64,000 bases of DNA, taken from an uncultured Flavobacteriaceae bacterium. GTDB taxonomy: Bacteria > Bacteroidota > Bacteroidia > Flavobacteriales > Flavobacteriaceae. The notes beneath the pieces are model-generated. The model was not told the origin of the DNA, searched no databases, and saw nothing but the letters and a program-made list of their open reading frames with translations. How positions within the stretch are numbered: the stretch's first letter is position 1; each line of letters begins with the position of its first letter. Positions 29,948 to 36,563 of the stretch are shown in pieces. The position numbers and the translations under genes are program-made. Location: positions 1-64,000 of the forward strand of contig CAJQLD010000028.1 of assembly GCA_905479095.1 (NCBI GenBank). Direction: 5' to 3'.

Positions 29948-30216
29948 GATTTCTCTAATCTTCCCACAGCACAACTTACAAACGATTTTGCTTTTTTTCC
30001 GATAGAATTGGCGTCGCCATTCACAGGATATCCTAGTTTAGAGAGTAATTTTGTAGCCTCTTCAATCCCATTTTTAGCATCCGTATCAAATGTCACAGTA
30101 TGTGTGTCGGTATCTACGGCTACGTTCTGAATGCCTTCTAAGGCATTGAGTCTCGTGATAATCGTATGGGCACAACCACCACATTTTAAGTTTTGAATTT
30201 CAAGTGTTGTTGTCAT
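29944..30216 (-). CDS. HMA-domain heavy-metal-binding protein
   Basis: A 90-aa protein whose first ~68 residues are a heavy-metal-associated ferredoxin-like domain with the metal site KCGGCAH (CxxC near 12-15). It resembles CopZ-type copper chaperones. The upstream residues of the longer open frame overlap the preceding gene, and the normal HMA start is ATG 30216. It overlaps the last 3' bases of nothing upstream but starts 12 bp inside the end of the persulfide dioxygenase gene, so the two are probably translationally coupled. A ~20-residue basic C-terminal tail with a further Cys follows the domain. Confidence 0.88.
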   Translation of the reverse strand: MTTTLEIQNLKCGGCAHTIITRLNALEGIQNVAVDTDTHTVTFDTDAKNGIEEATKLLSKLGYPVNGDANSIGKKAKSFVSCAVGRLEKS

Positions 30217-30227
30217 GTGTTTATATA

Positions 30228-31640
30228 TTAAAGGGTTGAAGGACATACAAATTCAGACATTGAAATGCTTGTCTTTTTAAGCGCCGCAAATCCACCGTCA
30301 ATATCAACGAGATTATGAAACCCTCGTGCTTTTAATATGGATGCAGCGATCACAGAGCGGTAGCCACCTGCACAATGGACATAATACGTTTTGTTGGCAT
30401 CTATTTGATCCATTTGATGATTGATGTAATCCAGTGCAAAATGTTGAACACCATCCAATTTTAAATGCATCGAGGCAAATTCACCCTCTTTTCGAACATC
30501 TAAAATAGGGAGTGTTTCTTTTTTGGTTTGTACTGCAAAGGCTTCTGCCGAAATAGACTGTATGCGATCGGTTGTTTTTCCCGAAGCGATCCACGCTTCT
30601 ATGCCACCTTCTAAATACCCAAGGGTGTTATCGTAGCCAACACGCGCCAGGCGTGTCACCGCTTCTTCTGACTTGCCTTCTGGAACCACTAAAAGAATGG
30701 GTTGTTTGATGTTGGTGATTAAGGCGCCAACCCAGGGTGCAAATCCGCCATTAAGTCCTATGAAAATAGACCCTGGAATGTGGTTTTTTACAAAATCTTG
30801 TTGGGTGCGTACATCTAAAATTAACGCTTCTTTAGTTTGAGCACGTTGTTCAAAGGCATCTGCAGAAAGTGGCGTGTCGCCATTTGATAAAACGGCCTCT
30901 AGTTCAGAATATCCCGTTTGATTTAGTTTTGCGTTTTTCGCAAAATATTGTGGTGGCGCACTGATGCCATTCAAAACCTCTTTGATAAATTCATCTTTGG
31001 TCATATCAGATCGCAAAGCATAATTGGTATTTTTCTGATCTCCAATGGTGCCAACCGTTTCTTTGCTTAAATTTTTCCCACAAGCAGAACCGGCACCATG
31101 GGCAGGATATACAATGATAGAGTCGTCTAAAGTCATTATTTTTGTTCGCAAGGATTGGTATAACATGCCCGCTAAATCTTTTTCAGTTAGTTCCGATTTA
31201 ACGGCTAAGTCTGGTCTGCCAACATCGCCAAGAAAAAGGGTATCTCCTGTAAATACCGCATGATTTTGTCCGTTTTCATCGATCAGTAAATAGGTGACAG
31301 ATTCTAGCGTATGGCCCGGGGTGTGAAGGACTTTAATGGTGAGCGCTCCAATTTTGAATTCTTCATTATCCGTGGCATTGTGACAATCAAAGGTTGTATT
31401 GGCATTTGGGCCAAAGACAATCGTTGCGCCTGTTTTTTTTGCCAAGTCCACATGCCCCGACACAAAATCGGCATGAATATGCGTTTCAAAAATATATTTA
31501 ATGGTCGCCTTATTGGCCGTCGCTTTGTCAATATAGTGTTGGGTTTCTCGTAGCGGATCGATGATAGCAACCTCGCCATTAGATTCGATATAGTAGGCGC
31601 CTTGTGCCAAACAGCTGGTGTAGATTTGCTCTATTTTCAT
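30228..31640 (-). CDS. persulfide dioxygenase-rhodanese fusion (CstB-like)
   Basis: A 470-aa three-domain protein. Residues 1-~230 are a metallo-beta-lactamase fold of the ETHE1/persulfide dioxygenase type, with THIHADFVSGH at 53-63. A Cys lies in the GSACGKN loop, as in staphylococcal CstB. Residues ~255-350 form a rhodanese-like domain whose active loop reads VVPEGKSEEA with no Cys, so it is catalytically dead. Residues ~370-460 form a second rhodanese with an intact loop VHCAGGYRS (Cys 423). The expected role is oxidation of sulfane sulfur and transfer to sulfite. It is followed by an HMA protein on the same transcript. Confidence 0.9.
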   Translation of the reverse strand: MKIEQIYTSCLAQGAYYIESNGEVAIIDPLRETQHYIDKATANKATIKYIFETHIHADFVSGHVDLAKKTGATIVFGPNANTTFDCHNATDNEEFKIGALTIKVLHTPGHTLESVTYLLIDENGQNHAVFTGDTLFLGDVGRPDLAVKSELTEKDLAGMLYQSLRTKIMTLDDSIIVYPAHGAGSACGKNLSKETVGTIGDQKNTNYALRSDMTKDEFIKEVLNGISAPPQYFAKNAKLNQTGYSELEAVLSNGDTPLSADAFEQRAQTKEALILDVRTQQDFVKNHIPGSIFIGLNGGFAPWVGALITNIKQPILLVVPEGKSEEAVTRLARVGYDNTLGYLEGGIEAWIASGKTTDRIQSISAEAFAVQTKKETLPILDVRKEGEFASMHLKLDGVQHFALDYINHQMDQIDANKTYYVHCAGGYRSVIAASILKARGFHNLVDIDGGFAALKKTSISMSEFVCPSTL

Positions 31641-31665
31641 GATAATATAAAATATTAGATCTCTA

Positions 31666-31673
31666 CAAAAGTA
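31666..31673 (-). promoter_or_regulatory. promoter -7 box for the CstB-like gene
   Basis: On the minus strand TACTTTTG matches TAnnTTTG, 26 bp before the ATG. No clear -33 TTG. Confidence 0.55.
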
Positions 31674-31700
31674 AGTTTTTTGAAATAGCTACGATATTCT

Positions 31701-31730
31701 TTTGATAAAAAGATTATTACCTTATATTTG
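31701..31730 (+). promoter_or_regulatory. tRNA-Arg promoter
   Basis: TTTG at 31701-31704 and TATATTTG at 31723-31730 are 18 bp apart. The -7 box ends 12 bp before the mature tRNA 5' end, so the leader is very short. Confidence 0.7.
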
Positions 31731-31742
31731 CACCCTCAAAAT

Positions 31743-31816
31743 GGCCTCGTAGCATAACTGAATAGTGCACTTGATTACGGCTCAAGAGGTTGCAAGTTTG
31801 AATCTTGCCGAGGTCA
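31743..31816 (+). tRNA. tRNA-Arg (anticodon ACG)
   Basis: Folds as a normal cloverleaf. The acceptor is GGCCTCG/CGAGGTC, the D-stem GCAT/GTGC, the anticodon stem CTTGA/TCAAG around TTACGGC, the variable loop AGGTT and the T-stem GCAAG/CTTGC. The discriminator is A and no CCA is encoded. The D-loop AACTGAATA has one G only: position 18 is G but 19 is A. The T-loop is TTTGAAT, so position 56 is T. The canonical G19-C56 pair is replaced by a possible A19-U56. Confidence 0.93.
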
Positions 31817-31821
31817 CACAT

Positions 31822-31867
31822 AAAATACTAAAATCATTGACATTCAATGGTTTTAGTATTTTTTTTA
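31822..31867 (+). terminator. terminator after tRNA-Arg
   Basis: An 18-bp stem: 31822-31839 (begins AAAATACTAAAATC) pairs with 31845-31862 with one mismatch, around a 5-nt loop, then a T run. It begins 6 bp after the tRNA. Confidence 0.8.
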
Positions 31868-31909
31868 TCTTTATTTGTCTAATACTTGTCCACATTTTAT
31901 GCTTACTGA

Positions 31910-32368
31910 ATATGCAAAAGAATCATTTATCCCTTAGCACTTTTTAATTTAAATGATGCTTTAGAATTTAAAACTTATTCTGATATTTAAAAAATTAATA
32001 GTCCACAGCTTGAGAAAGCAGATATTTATATAAGTTCGTGTCTAAAAAAATATAAAAATCAACACTTAATAACTCAACTTCTTTTGTTATTTCCGAACCT
32101 TTCTTTTTCTAATATAGGGGAGTTTGATTTAGACGAACTATTAGATGTGAAATCTGTACACAACAAAGAAAAGTTAAAACAGGTATTAAATTTTAGATTT
32201 AATATTTCTTTAATAAATAATATTTTTGATGAGATTGAAAAAACAGAGGGAGCGAAAATTGACAAGAAATTGTTTTACACTGATTTTTTTATTTTTTCAT
32301 ATAAATATTTTTTTACAGAACTCATAAATTGTATTAACTGTAGCTTGGTTATAGAGCCTGAGTTTTAA
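31910..32368 (+). pseudogene. decayed or start-less reading frame, unknown family
   Basis: One reading frame is open from 31910 to a TAA at 31988-31990, then open again to the stop ending at 32368 (about 126 codons). The translated text looks protein-like throughout, for example KADIYISSCLKKYKNQH and DELLDVKSVHNKEKLKQV. The second part has no ATG before its middle; only a TTG at 32084 gives a 94-aa product. I do not recognise the family. The simplest reading is a gene with a premature stop and lost start, lying just behind the tRNA-Arg terminator. A real 94-aa protein from the TTG remains possible. Confidence 0.4.
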
Positions 32369-32385
32369 AAACGTATCGCATTATG

Positions 32386-32415
32386 TTGATTGCTATACAA
32401 AAGTCATTATATTTG
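32386..32415 (+). promoter_or_regulatory. promoter of the FISUMP gene
   Basis: TTG at 32386-32388 and TATATTTG at 32408-32415, 19 bp apart; the -7 box ends 34 bp before the ATG. Confidence 0.7.
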
Positions 32416-32449
32416 AACTTGAAACCAATTACACTTTTAAAATACTAAG

Positions 32450-33325
32450 ATGAGAAAAATAACAGTACTAGTTTTGATGCTTTTTACAACACATATCTAC
32501 GCTCAAGGCATTGAACTCAATGGGACAATAAGCGCCGAAGACAATCAAATCAAAAACTTGCAAGACCCTACAGAGGCTCAGGATGCGGTTACTTTATCTG
32601 TTCTATTGGAAAAGATTTCAGCGCTTCAAGACCAAATAGATAACGCACAGATAGGCTCAATAACAGACGTTGACGGTAATACGTACAACAGCCTAACTTA
32701 CGGCAACCAAGTATGGACTTTAGAAAACGCTGAGATGGAAACCTATAGAGACGGTACAGAGATTCCACAAATCACGGAAGCAGGTGGTTGGGCAGCCCTC
32801 ACCACAGGCGCTTGGTGTTATTATGAGAATGACGAAACAAAAGGAAAGCTTTATAATTGGTATGCAGTGATGGGCATTCACGATGCTGATTCATCGTCAG
32901 ACCCATCGCTTAGAAAAGAATTTTCACCAGAAGGTTGGCACGTACCAAGTGAAGCTGAGTGGCTCACTTTAGAAGATTATCTCATAGCCAATGGATATAA
33001 CTATGACGGCACCATTACAGGAAATAAAATCGCCAAAGCGATGTCTTCTACTACAGGATGGACTAGTACCACAATAGCAGGTGCAGTAGGCAATAACCAA
33101 AGCTCTAACAACAATAGTGGCTTTAATGCTCTTCCTGAGGGTCGTCGTAGCAACGATGGATCGTTTGTCAACGAGAGTTTCGATGCTTTCTTTTGGAGTT
33201 CAACTGAGTTCTCTTTGGATACATATAAAGCGCGGAACCGCAAACTCTCTTACGATTACGGTTTTCTAAACAGGGACTACAGTGACAAGCAGAGCGGCTT
33301 TTCAGTGCGTTTTGTTAGGGATTAA
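32450..33325 (+). CDS. secreted FISUMP-domain protein
   Basis: A 291-aa exported protein. Signal peptide of about 19 residues ends HIYAQ. Residues ~20-75 form a short helical linker with a coiled-coil-like segment SVLLEKISALQDQID. The remainder is a Fibrobacter succinogenes major paralogous domain: DVDGNTYNSLTYGNQVW, then KLYNWYAV, GWHVPSEAEW, and GFNALPEGRR, FFWSSTE, FSVRFVRD. FISUMP proteins are secreted or surface proteins of unknown role. There is no T9SS tail. It has its own promoter and a terminator and is flanked by decayed DNA and repeats, so it is probably accessory. Confidence 0.85.
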   Translation: MRKITVLVLMLFTTHIYAQGIELNGTISAEDNQIKNLQDPTEAQDAVTLSVLLEKISALQDQIDNAQIGSITDVDGNTYNSLTYGNQVWTLENAEMETYRDGTEIPQITEAGGWAALTTGAWCYYENDETKGKLYNWYAVMGIHDADSSSDPSLRKEFSPEGWHVPSEAEWLTLEDYLIANGYNYDGTITGNKIAKAMSSTTGWTSTTIAGAVGNNQSSNNNSGFNALPEGRRSNDGSFVNESFDAFFWSSTEFSLDTYKARNRKLSYDYGFLNRDYSDKQSGFSVRFVRD

Positions 33326-33350
33326 TTTTTCTTGACGCTTGACTCTTAAA

Positions 33351-33380
33351 GGGGCTGGCCTTGTGCAGCCCCGTCTTTTT
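33351..33380 (+). terminator. terminator after the FISUMP gene
   Basis: GGGGCTG (33351-33357) and CAGCCCC (33366-33372) form a GC-rich stem with an 8-nt loop, followed by GTCTTTTT. Confidence 0.75.
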
Positions 33381-33645
33381 CAATCAGCGCCGTAAGGTGC
33401 TTACAAAATCTAACGCAACTTTGGGTTAGATTTTTTCTAAGAAGTATCAAAAAAGTTGTTTAAAAAATCGAGGGTTTGTTTCGAAGACAGCTCAATGGGA
33501 TGTAAAGTCAAACCAGTAATCTACGTTGCGGGTTTATTTTTTCTATCAAAAACAAGTTTCAAAAATATAATTGAGTTTAACTACAAAGTTCGAACTTTGG
33601 ATAGTTTGGGTCACTTAAGAATAGAAAGTCTGCATAATTTGCAGA
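33381..33645. other. gene-free stretch with two more hairpins
   Basis: No supported gene; the open frame at 33456-33662 runs into a hairpin and a repeat and has no family features. AAAATCTAAC (33405-33414) pairs with GTTAGATTTT (33425-33434) before a T run. AAAGTCTGCA (33625-33634) pairs with TGCAGACTTT (33640-33649), again before T's. Each looks like an intrinsic terminator, but no gene is upstream of the second; it may be the end of a lost gene or of a small RNA. Confidence 0.5.
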
Positions 33646-33762
33646 CTTTTTTGTTTTTGTAAGAAACTTAAATGTATTTAAGTTTTCAAGCGGAAACAAA
33701 ACTAAAAAGCTATGGTTCTTGAGGTTCTATTTAGACTACGGAGCTCAAAAGAGCACCATAGG
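33646..33762. repeat. 117-bp direct repeat, copy 1
   Basis: Identical base for base to 35535-35651. It contains a perfect palindrome AAACTTAAAT-GT-ATTTAAGTTT (33664-33685) and a wider inverted pair CTATGGT (33710-33716) / ACCATAG (33755-33761). Flanks differ between the copies. Copy 1 follows a terminator hairpin; the ATPase gene starts 249 bp after it. Confidence 0.9.
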
Positions 33763-34011
33763 TAATCTTGCAGCGGTCGTTTTTTTTGTTGATTCTCAAA
33801 GCGGAGCTTTGTCAAGGTCATGCAACACTCTTGCTGAGGTTCTACTTGATGTCCAAGAGAATGATTAAATATCTGTAAATGTGACCCTTAGAAGATCATA
33901 AAACAGGTTCTTTAAAAAACACTATTGACTTTGGTATAATATTTTTCAATAACAGGCTTTACTTTGTTACAGAAAAACAATATATTTGCAGTTACTTTGT
34001 AACATTTTATT
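33763..34011. other. leader region of the ATPase gene with repeated operator-like sites
   Basis: No gene seen. CAAAGC-GGA-GCTTTG at 33798-33812 is a small hairpin. A -7 box TATATTTG lies at 33981-33988, 23 bp before the TTG start of the ATPase gene. It is bracketed by TTACTTTGTTAC (33959-33970) and TTACTTTGTAAC (33992-34003), spaced 33 bp; the second is inside the perfect palindrome GTTAC-TTT-GTAAC. Confidence 0.5.
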
Positions 34012-35373
34012 TTGATTTTAAAAAGACATCTTACTGCACAATTGCATAAATGGAAAAACAAATCCAATCGAAAACCATTAATTGTTAGAGGAGCAAGACA
34101 AGTCGGTAAAACGACTTTGATAAATGAGTTTTCAAAAACGTATAAAAATCGGCTATACCTTAACTTAGAGAAAAAAGCAGATAGTCAGTACTTTGATCAA
34201 ACGGATAATGTAAATACGATCATTGAAGCTCTATTTATTTCAAATAATATCATTTCTAAAGACATTAGCAATACAGTGCTTTTCATTGATGAGATACAAG
34301 AACAACCAAAAGCAATACAGCTTTTACGGTATTTTTATGAAGAGGCTCCAGAACTTCACGTTATAGCGGCAGGTTCTTTACTCGAATTTGCACTTAAAAA
34401 TGTTAAAAGTTTCCCTGTTGGAAGAGTTGAGTTTTTATATTTATACCCTTTTAATTTTATAGAATACTTAGAAGCAATTGGTCACAGTACAGGTATAGAA
34501 CAACTAAATAATATTCCTATAAATAAAGTTGCACATAAAACGTTACTCGATTTATTCAATAAATACACGATTATAGGAGGAATGCCAGAAATACTTAGTC
34601 AATTTTCCAAAAGTAAAAGTGTCGTAGATCTCTCTTCTATTTATGAGAGTATTTGGAGTTCATACATTAGTGATTCAGAAAAATATACAACCAATACAAC
34701 GGCAAAAAATGTAATTAAACATATTATGTCATCTGCTGCATATGTTGTAGATGAGCGAATAAAATTTCAAAATTTCGGTAATTCTAACTACAGGTCAAGA
34801 GAAGTTGGTGAAGCAATGCGGAATTTACATCAAGCAAAGGTTATTCAGCTAATTTATCCAACAACTGTTACAGAACCACCTATAATTCCAGATTTAAAAA
34901 AATCACCTAGACTACAATTTTTGGATACGGGCATACTCAATCATCTTTTAGGGATCCGAGCAGAGATGTTGGTTTTAGAAGATTTAAGCCAAAGTTATAA
35001 AGGAGCTATTATTCCACATATGATCACGCAGGAACTAATTTCTATCCAAAGTAATAAGCCAGAATCCCCTAATTTTTGGGTAAGAGAAAAGAAGCAAGCT
35101 TCATCAGAAGTGGATTTGGTTTTTGCGATGGATGGAAAGGTTATCCCAATTGAAATTAAATCAGGAAGTACAGGCTCATTAAAATCACTTCATCAATTTA
35201 TAGAGCGCACAAATCATCCCTATGCTATCAGAATATTCGCAGGTGAGTTTTCAATACAAGAGACAAAAACACCCAATGGAACTCCATACTTACTGATGAA
35301 TCTACCTTACTATTTAGGAACTCTAATTCCTAAATACATCACCTATTTTATGAAAAACCACCAATTATTGTAA
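34012..35373 (+). CDS. AAA ATPase with DUF4143 and nuclease-like C-terminus
   Basis: A 453-aa protein. The N-terminal ATPase has Walker A GARQVGKTTLI (about 27-37), Walker B VLFIDEIQE (about 88-96) and an AAGSLLEFAL sensor-like segment. The C-terminal DUF4143 part ends in SEVDLVFAMDGKVIPIEIKSG, the D...ExK layout of PD-(D/E)XK nuclease folds. Start is TTG at 34012, which restores the family N-terminus (ILKRHLTAQLHKWKN). The family is common in Bacteroidota, often in several copies; no function is established. It is the only gene between two copies of a perfect 117-bp direct repeat. Confidence 0.88.
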   Translation: MILKRHLTAQLHKWKNKSNRKPLIVRGARQVGKTTLINEFSKTYKNRLYLNLEKKADSQYFDQTDNVNTIIEALFISNNIISKDISNTVLFIDEIQEQPKAIQLLRYFYEEAPELHVIAAGSLLEFALKNVKSFPVGRVEFLYLYPFNFIEYLEAIGHSTGIEQLNNIPINKVAHKTLLDLFNKYTIIGGMPEILSQFSKSKSVVDLSSIYESIWSSYISDSEKYTTNTTAKNVIKHIMSSAAYVVDERIKFQNFGNSNYRSREVGEAMRNLHQAKVIQLIYPTTVTEPPIIPDLKKSPRLQFLDTGILNHLLGIRAEMLVLEDLSQSYKGAIIPHMITQELISIQSNKPESPNFWVREKKQASSEVDLVFAMDGKVIPIEIKSGSTGSLKSLHQFIERTNHPYAIRIFAGEFSIQETKTPNGTPYLLMNLPYYLGTLIPKYITYFMKNHQLL

Positions 35374-35414
35374 ACATAATTTTTTTTGATGGATTTTATA
35401 AAAGTAGATAAACA

Positions 35415-35514
35415 TGTCATTCTGAATTTATTTCAGAATCTTAAAGTATCGAAACTTAATAATTATGAGACGCTGAAACGAGCTTGTCTGCCGATAGGCA
35501 GGTTCAGCTTGACA
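35415..35514. repeat. palindromic intergenic repeat with nested mini-element
   Basis: A 100-bp element bounded by TGTCA (35415-35419) and TGACA (35510-35514). Inside are TTCTGAA/TTCAGAA (35420-35438) and GCTGAA/TTCAGC (35472-35477, 35503-35508). The right-hand arm is split by a short palindrome CTGCC-GATA-GGCAG (35488-35501). It resembles the CATTCTGA...TTCAGAATG repeats scattered in flavobacterial genomes, from memory. Confidence 0.7.
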
Positions 35515-35534
35515 ATAAAAAAAAATCAGACCTC

Positions 35535-35651
35535 CTTTTTTGTTTTTGTAAGAAACTTAAATGTATTTAAGTTTTCAAGCGGAAACAAAACTAAAAAGCT
35601 ATGGTTCTTGAGGTTCTATTTAGACTACGGAGCTCAAAAGAGCACCATAGG
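35535..35651. repeat. 117-bp direct repeat, copy 2
   Basis: Identical to 33646-33762; 1,889 bp start to start. The upstream terminator hairpin half seen at copy 1 is lost here (CAGACCTCC replaces it). This copy is bracketed by CTGAAACGAGC (35473-35483) and its exact reverse complement GCTCGTTTCAG (35715-35725). Confidence 0.9.
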
Positions 35652-35676
35652 AAATTTTTCCGAGATCCCTTAAGAA

Positions 35677-35725
35677 CCTACCTATTGGCAGGCAAGATTG
35701 TCTACCGAAGGTAGGCTCGTTTCAG
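35677..35725. repeat. second CTRCC/GGYAG mini-palindrome cluster
   Basis: CCTACCTATTGGCAGG (35677-35692) is a diverged, reverse-oriented relative of the mini-element at 35484-35503. CTACC-GAA-GGTAG (35702-35714) is a third short palindrome. The cluster ends with GCTCGTTTCAG. Confidence 0.6.
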
Positions 35726-35822
35726 ATTCTAAAACAACTTTAATTCGCCTCTGTTCCTTATTAATCTTTAAGTTTAGGTTGGGGAATATGTGTTAGCTTC
35801 GTTTTTACGAAATCGATGATTT
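35726..35822. other. short gene-free stretch
   Basis: No gene or clear signal seen; moderately AT-rich DNA between the repeat cluster and the 3' end of the small membrane protein gene. Confidence 0.4.
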
Positions 35823-35978
35823 TTAATACTCATCGATGTATATATCGATCATTAAATACACTATAAAAATAAATATTAAAGCCCATATAGATGCGGTTAT
35901 ATACTTTTTCTCTTTATAGTAAAGTCTCGTTAAAATGCCGTAGCCCATAAGCAATACAATGCAAGTAATTAATTTCAT
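35823..35978 (-). CDS. 51-aa two-helix membrane protein
   Basis: A small frame on the minus strand from ATG 35978 to TAA. The product begins MKLITCIVLLMGYGILTRL, has a basic loop YYKEKKY, then a second hydrophobic segment ASIWALIFIFIVYLMI and ends IDIYIDEY. This is helix, positive loop, helix, acidic tail: a plausible inner-membrane mini-protein with the loop in the cytoplasm. I do not recognise it. No promoter of the usual form is visible. It lies alone between the repeats and the regulator pair. Confidence 0.5.
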   Translation of the reverse strand: MKLITCIVLLMGYGILTRLYYKEKKYITASIWALIFIFIVYLMIDIYIDEY

Positions 35979-36186
35979 ATGTTTTGTTTTTTGGAGGTTT
36001 TCTTATAATAGTATATTTTAGATAATTAAGTCAACACTAGAAAGGAGTCGCTTTTGTTTACAAATTTCATCAAACGCAATACCTCTGTGATTAATTGGTG
36101 TAAATCTATCGACTTGTGAATAAAGGCTGAAATTTGTAATTTTGCAGTTATTGACCATAGATTTAATGTTTTTTGAAGAATTAAAA

Positions 36187-36456
36187 TTACGGATCTGCCG
36201 TTCTGTTTGAAGATTTTTTTTTGAATAAGCTATTTCTTTTTCTTTGAATTTCTAAACGTTCTTCGACGACTCTATAGATAGCTGCTTCAATGATATTATG
36301 CTTTTCGCCGTTCATTACATTAGTGATTTGTCCTGTAGAGTAAGGCTCACCGTGCATGTTGTATTCATTGCAATCGATTAATTCCTTTTGAATGATGGGT
36401 GCACATCGATGTCCGATAATTCTCTTTATGGATTCTTTGGTTGTTTTATTAATCAT
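36187..36456 (-). CDS. small phage-type DNA-binding protein
   Basis: An 89-aa basic protein. The segment YSTGQITNVMNGEKHNIIEAAIYRVV reads like a helix-turn-helix (turn around the conserved G-x-I then V-x-N-G), as in the small regulators next to CI-like repressors in flavobacterial mobile elements. A basic tail LEIQRKRNSLFKKKSSNR follows. It is divergent from the XRE-like gene at 36564, and the 107 bp between them contain operator-like direct repeats. Family assignment rests on the motif and layout only. Confidence 0.6.
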   Translation of the reverse strand: MINKTTKESIKRIIGHRCAPIIQKELIDCNEYNMHGEPYSTGQITNVMNGEKHNIIEAAIYRVVEERLEIQRKRNSLFKKKSSNRTADP

Positions 36457-36530
36457 AGAAAATCTTATTTTGTTAATTCGCTTTTTTCTTTTACTTTACT
36501 GTCACATTACTGCTATAGATACAACATAAA

Positions 36531-36559
36531 TATCTAATATATAAAATAATTATCTAATA
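36531..36559. promoter_or_regulatory. direct-repeat operator between divergent regulators
   Basis: TATCTAATA occurs at 36531-36539 and again at 36551-36559, exactly 20 bp (two helical turns) apart, directly upstream of the XRE-like ATG. The spacing suits a dimeric repressor bound on one DNA face. Confidence 0.5.
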
Positions 36560-36563
36560 ATCA

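Noticed and set aside
31792-31816. 3' end of tRNA-Arg considered as an attachment site with a second copy downstream
   Set aside because: I found no direct repeat of this segment before galE and no integrase gene, so a defined att pair is not supported.
31765-31947. 60-codon frame running out of tRNA-Arg
   Set aside because: It starts inside the tRNA and crosses the terminator hairpin, so it cannot be a real gene.
33456-33662. 68-codon frame before the first 117-bp repeat
   Set aside because: It runs through a terminator hairpin into the repeat, has no promoter and no family features.
33926-33940. TTGACT and TATAAT considered as a sigma-70 promoter
   Set aside because: The two are only 4 bp apart, and this lineage uses TTG/TAnnTTTG promoters.
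35386-35673. 95-codon frame after the ATPase gene
   Set aside because: It is made entirely of the palindromic repeat and the second 117-bp copy; the codons are repeat DNA.
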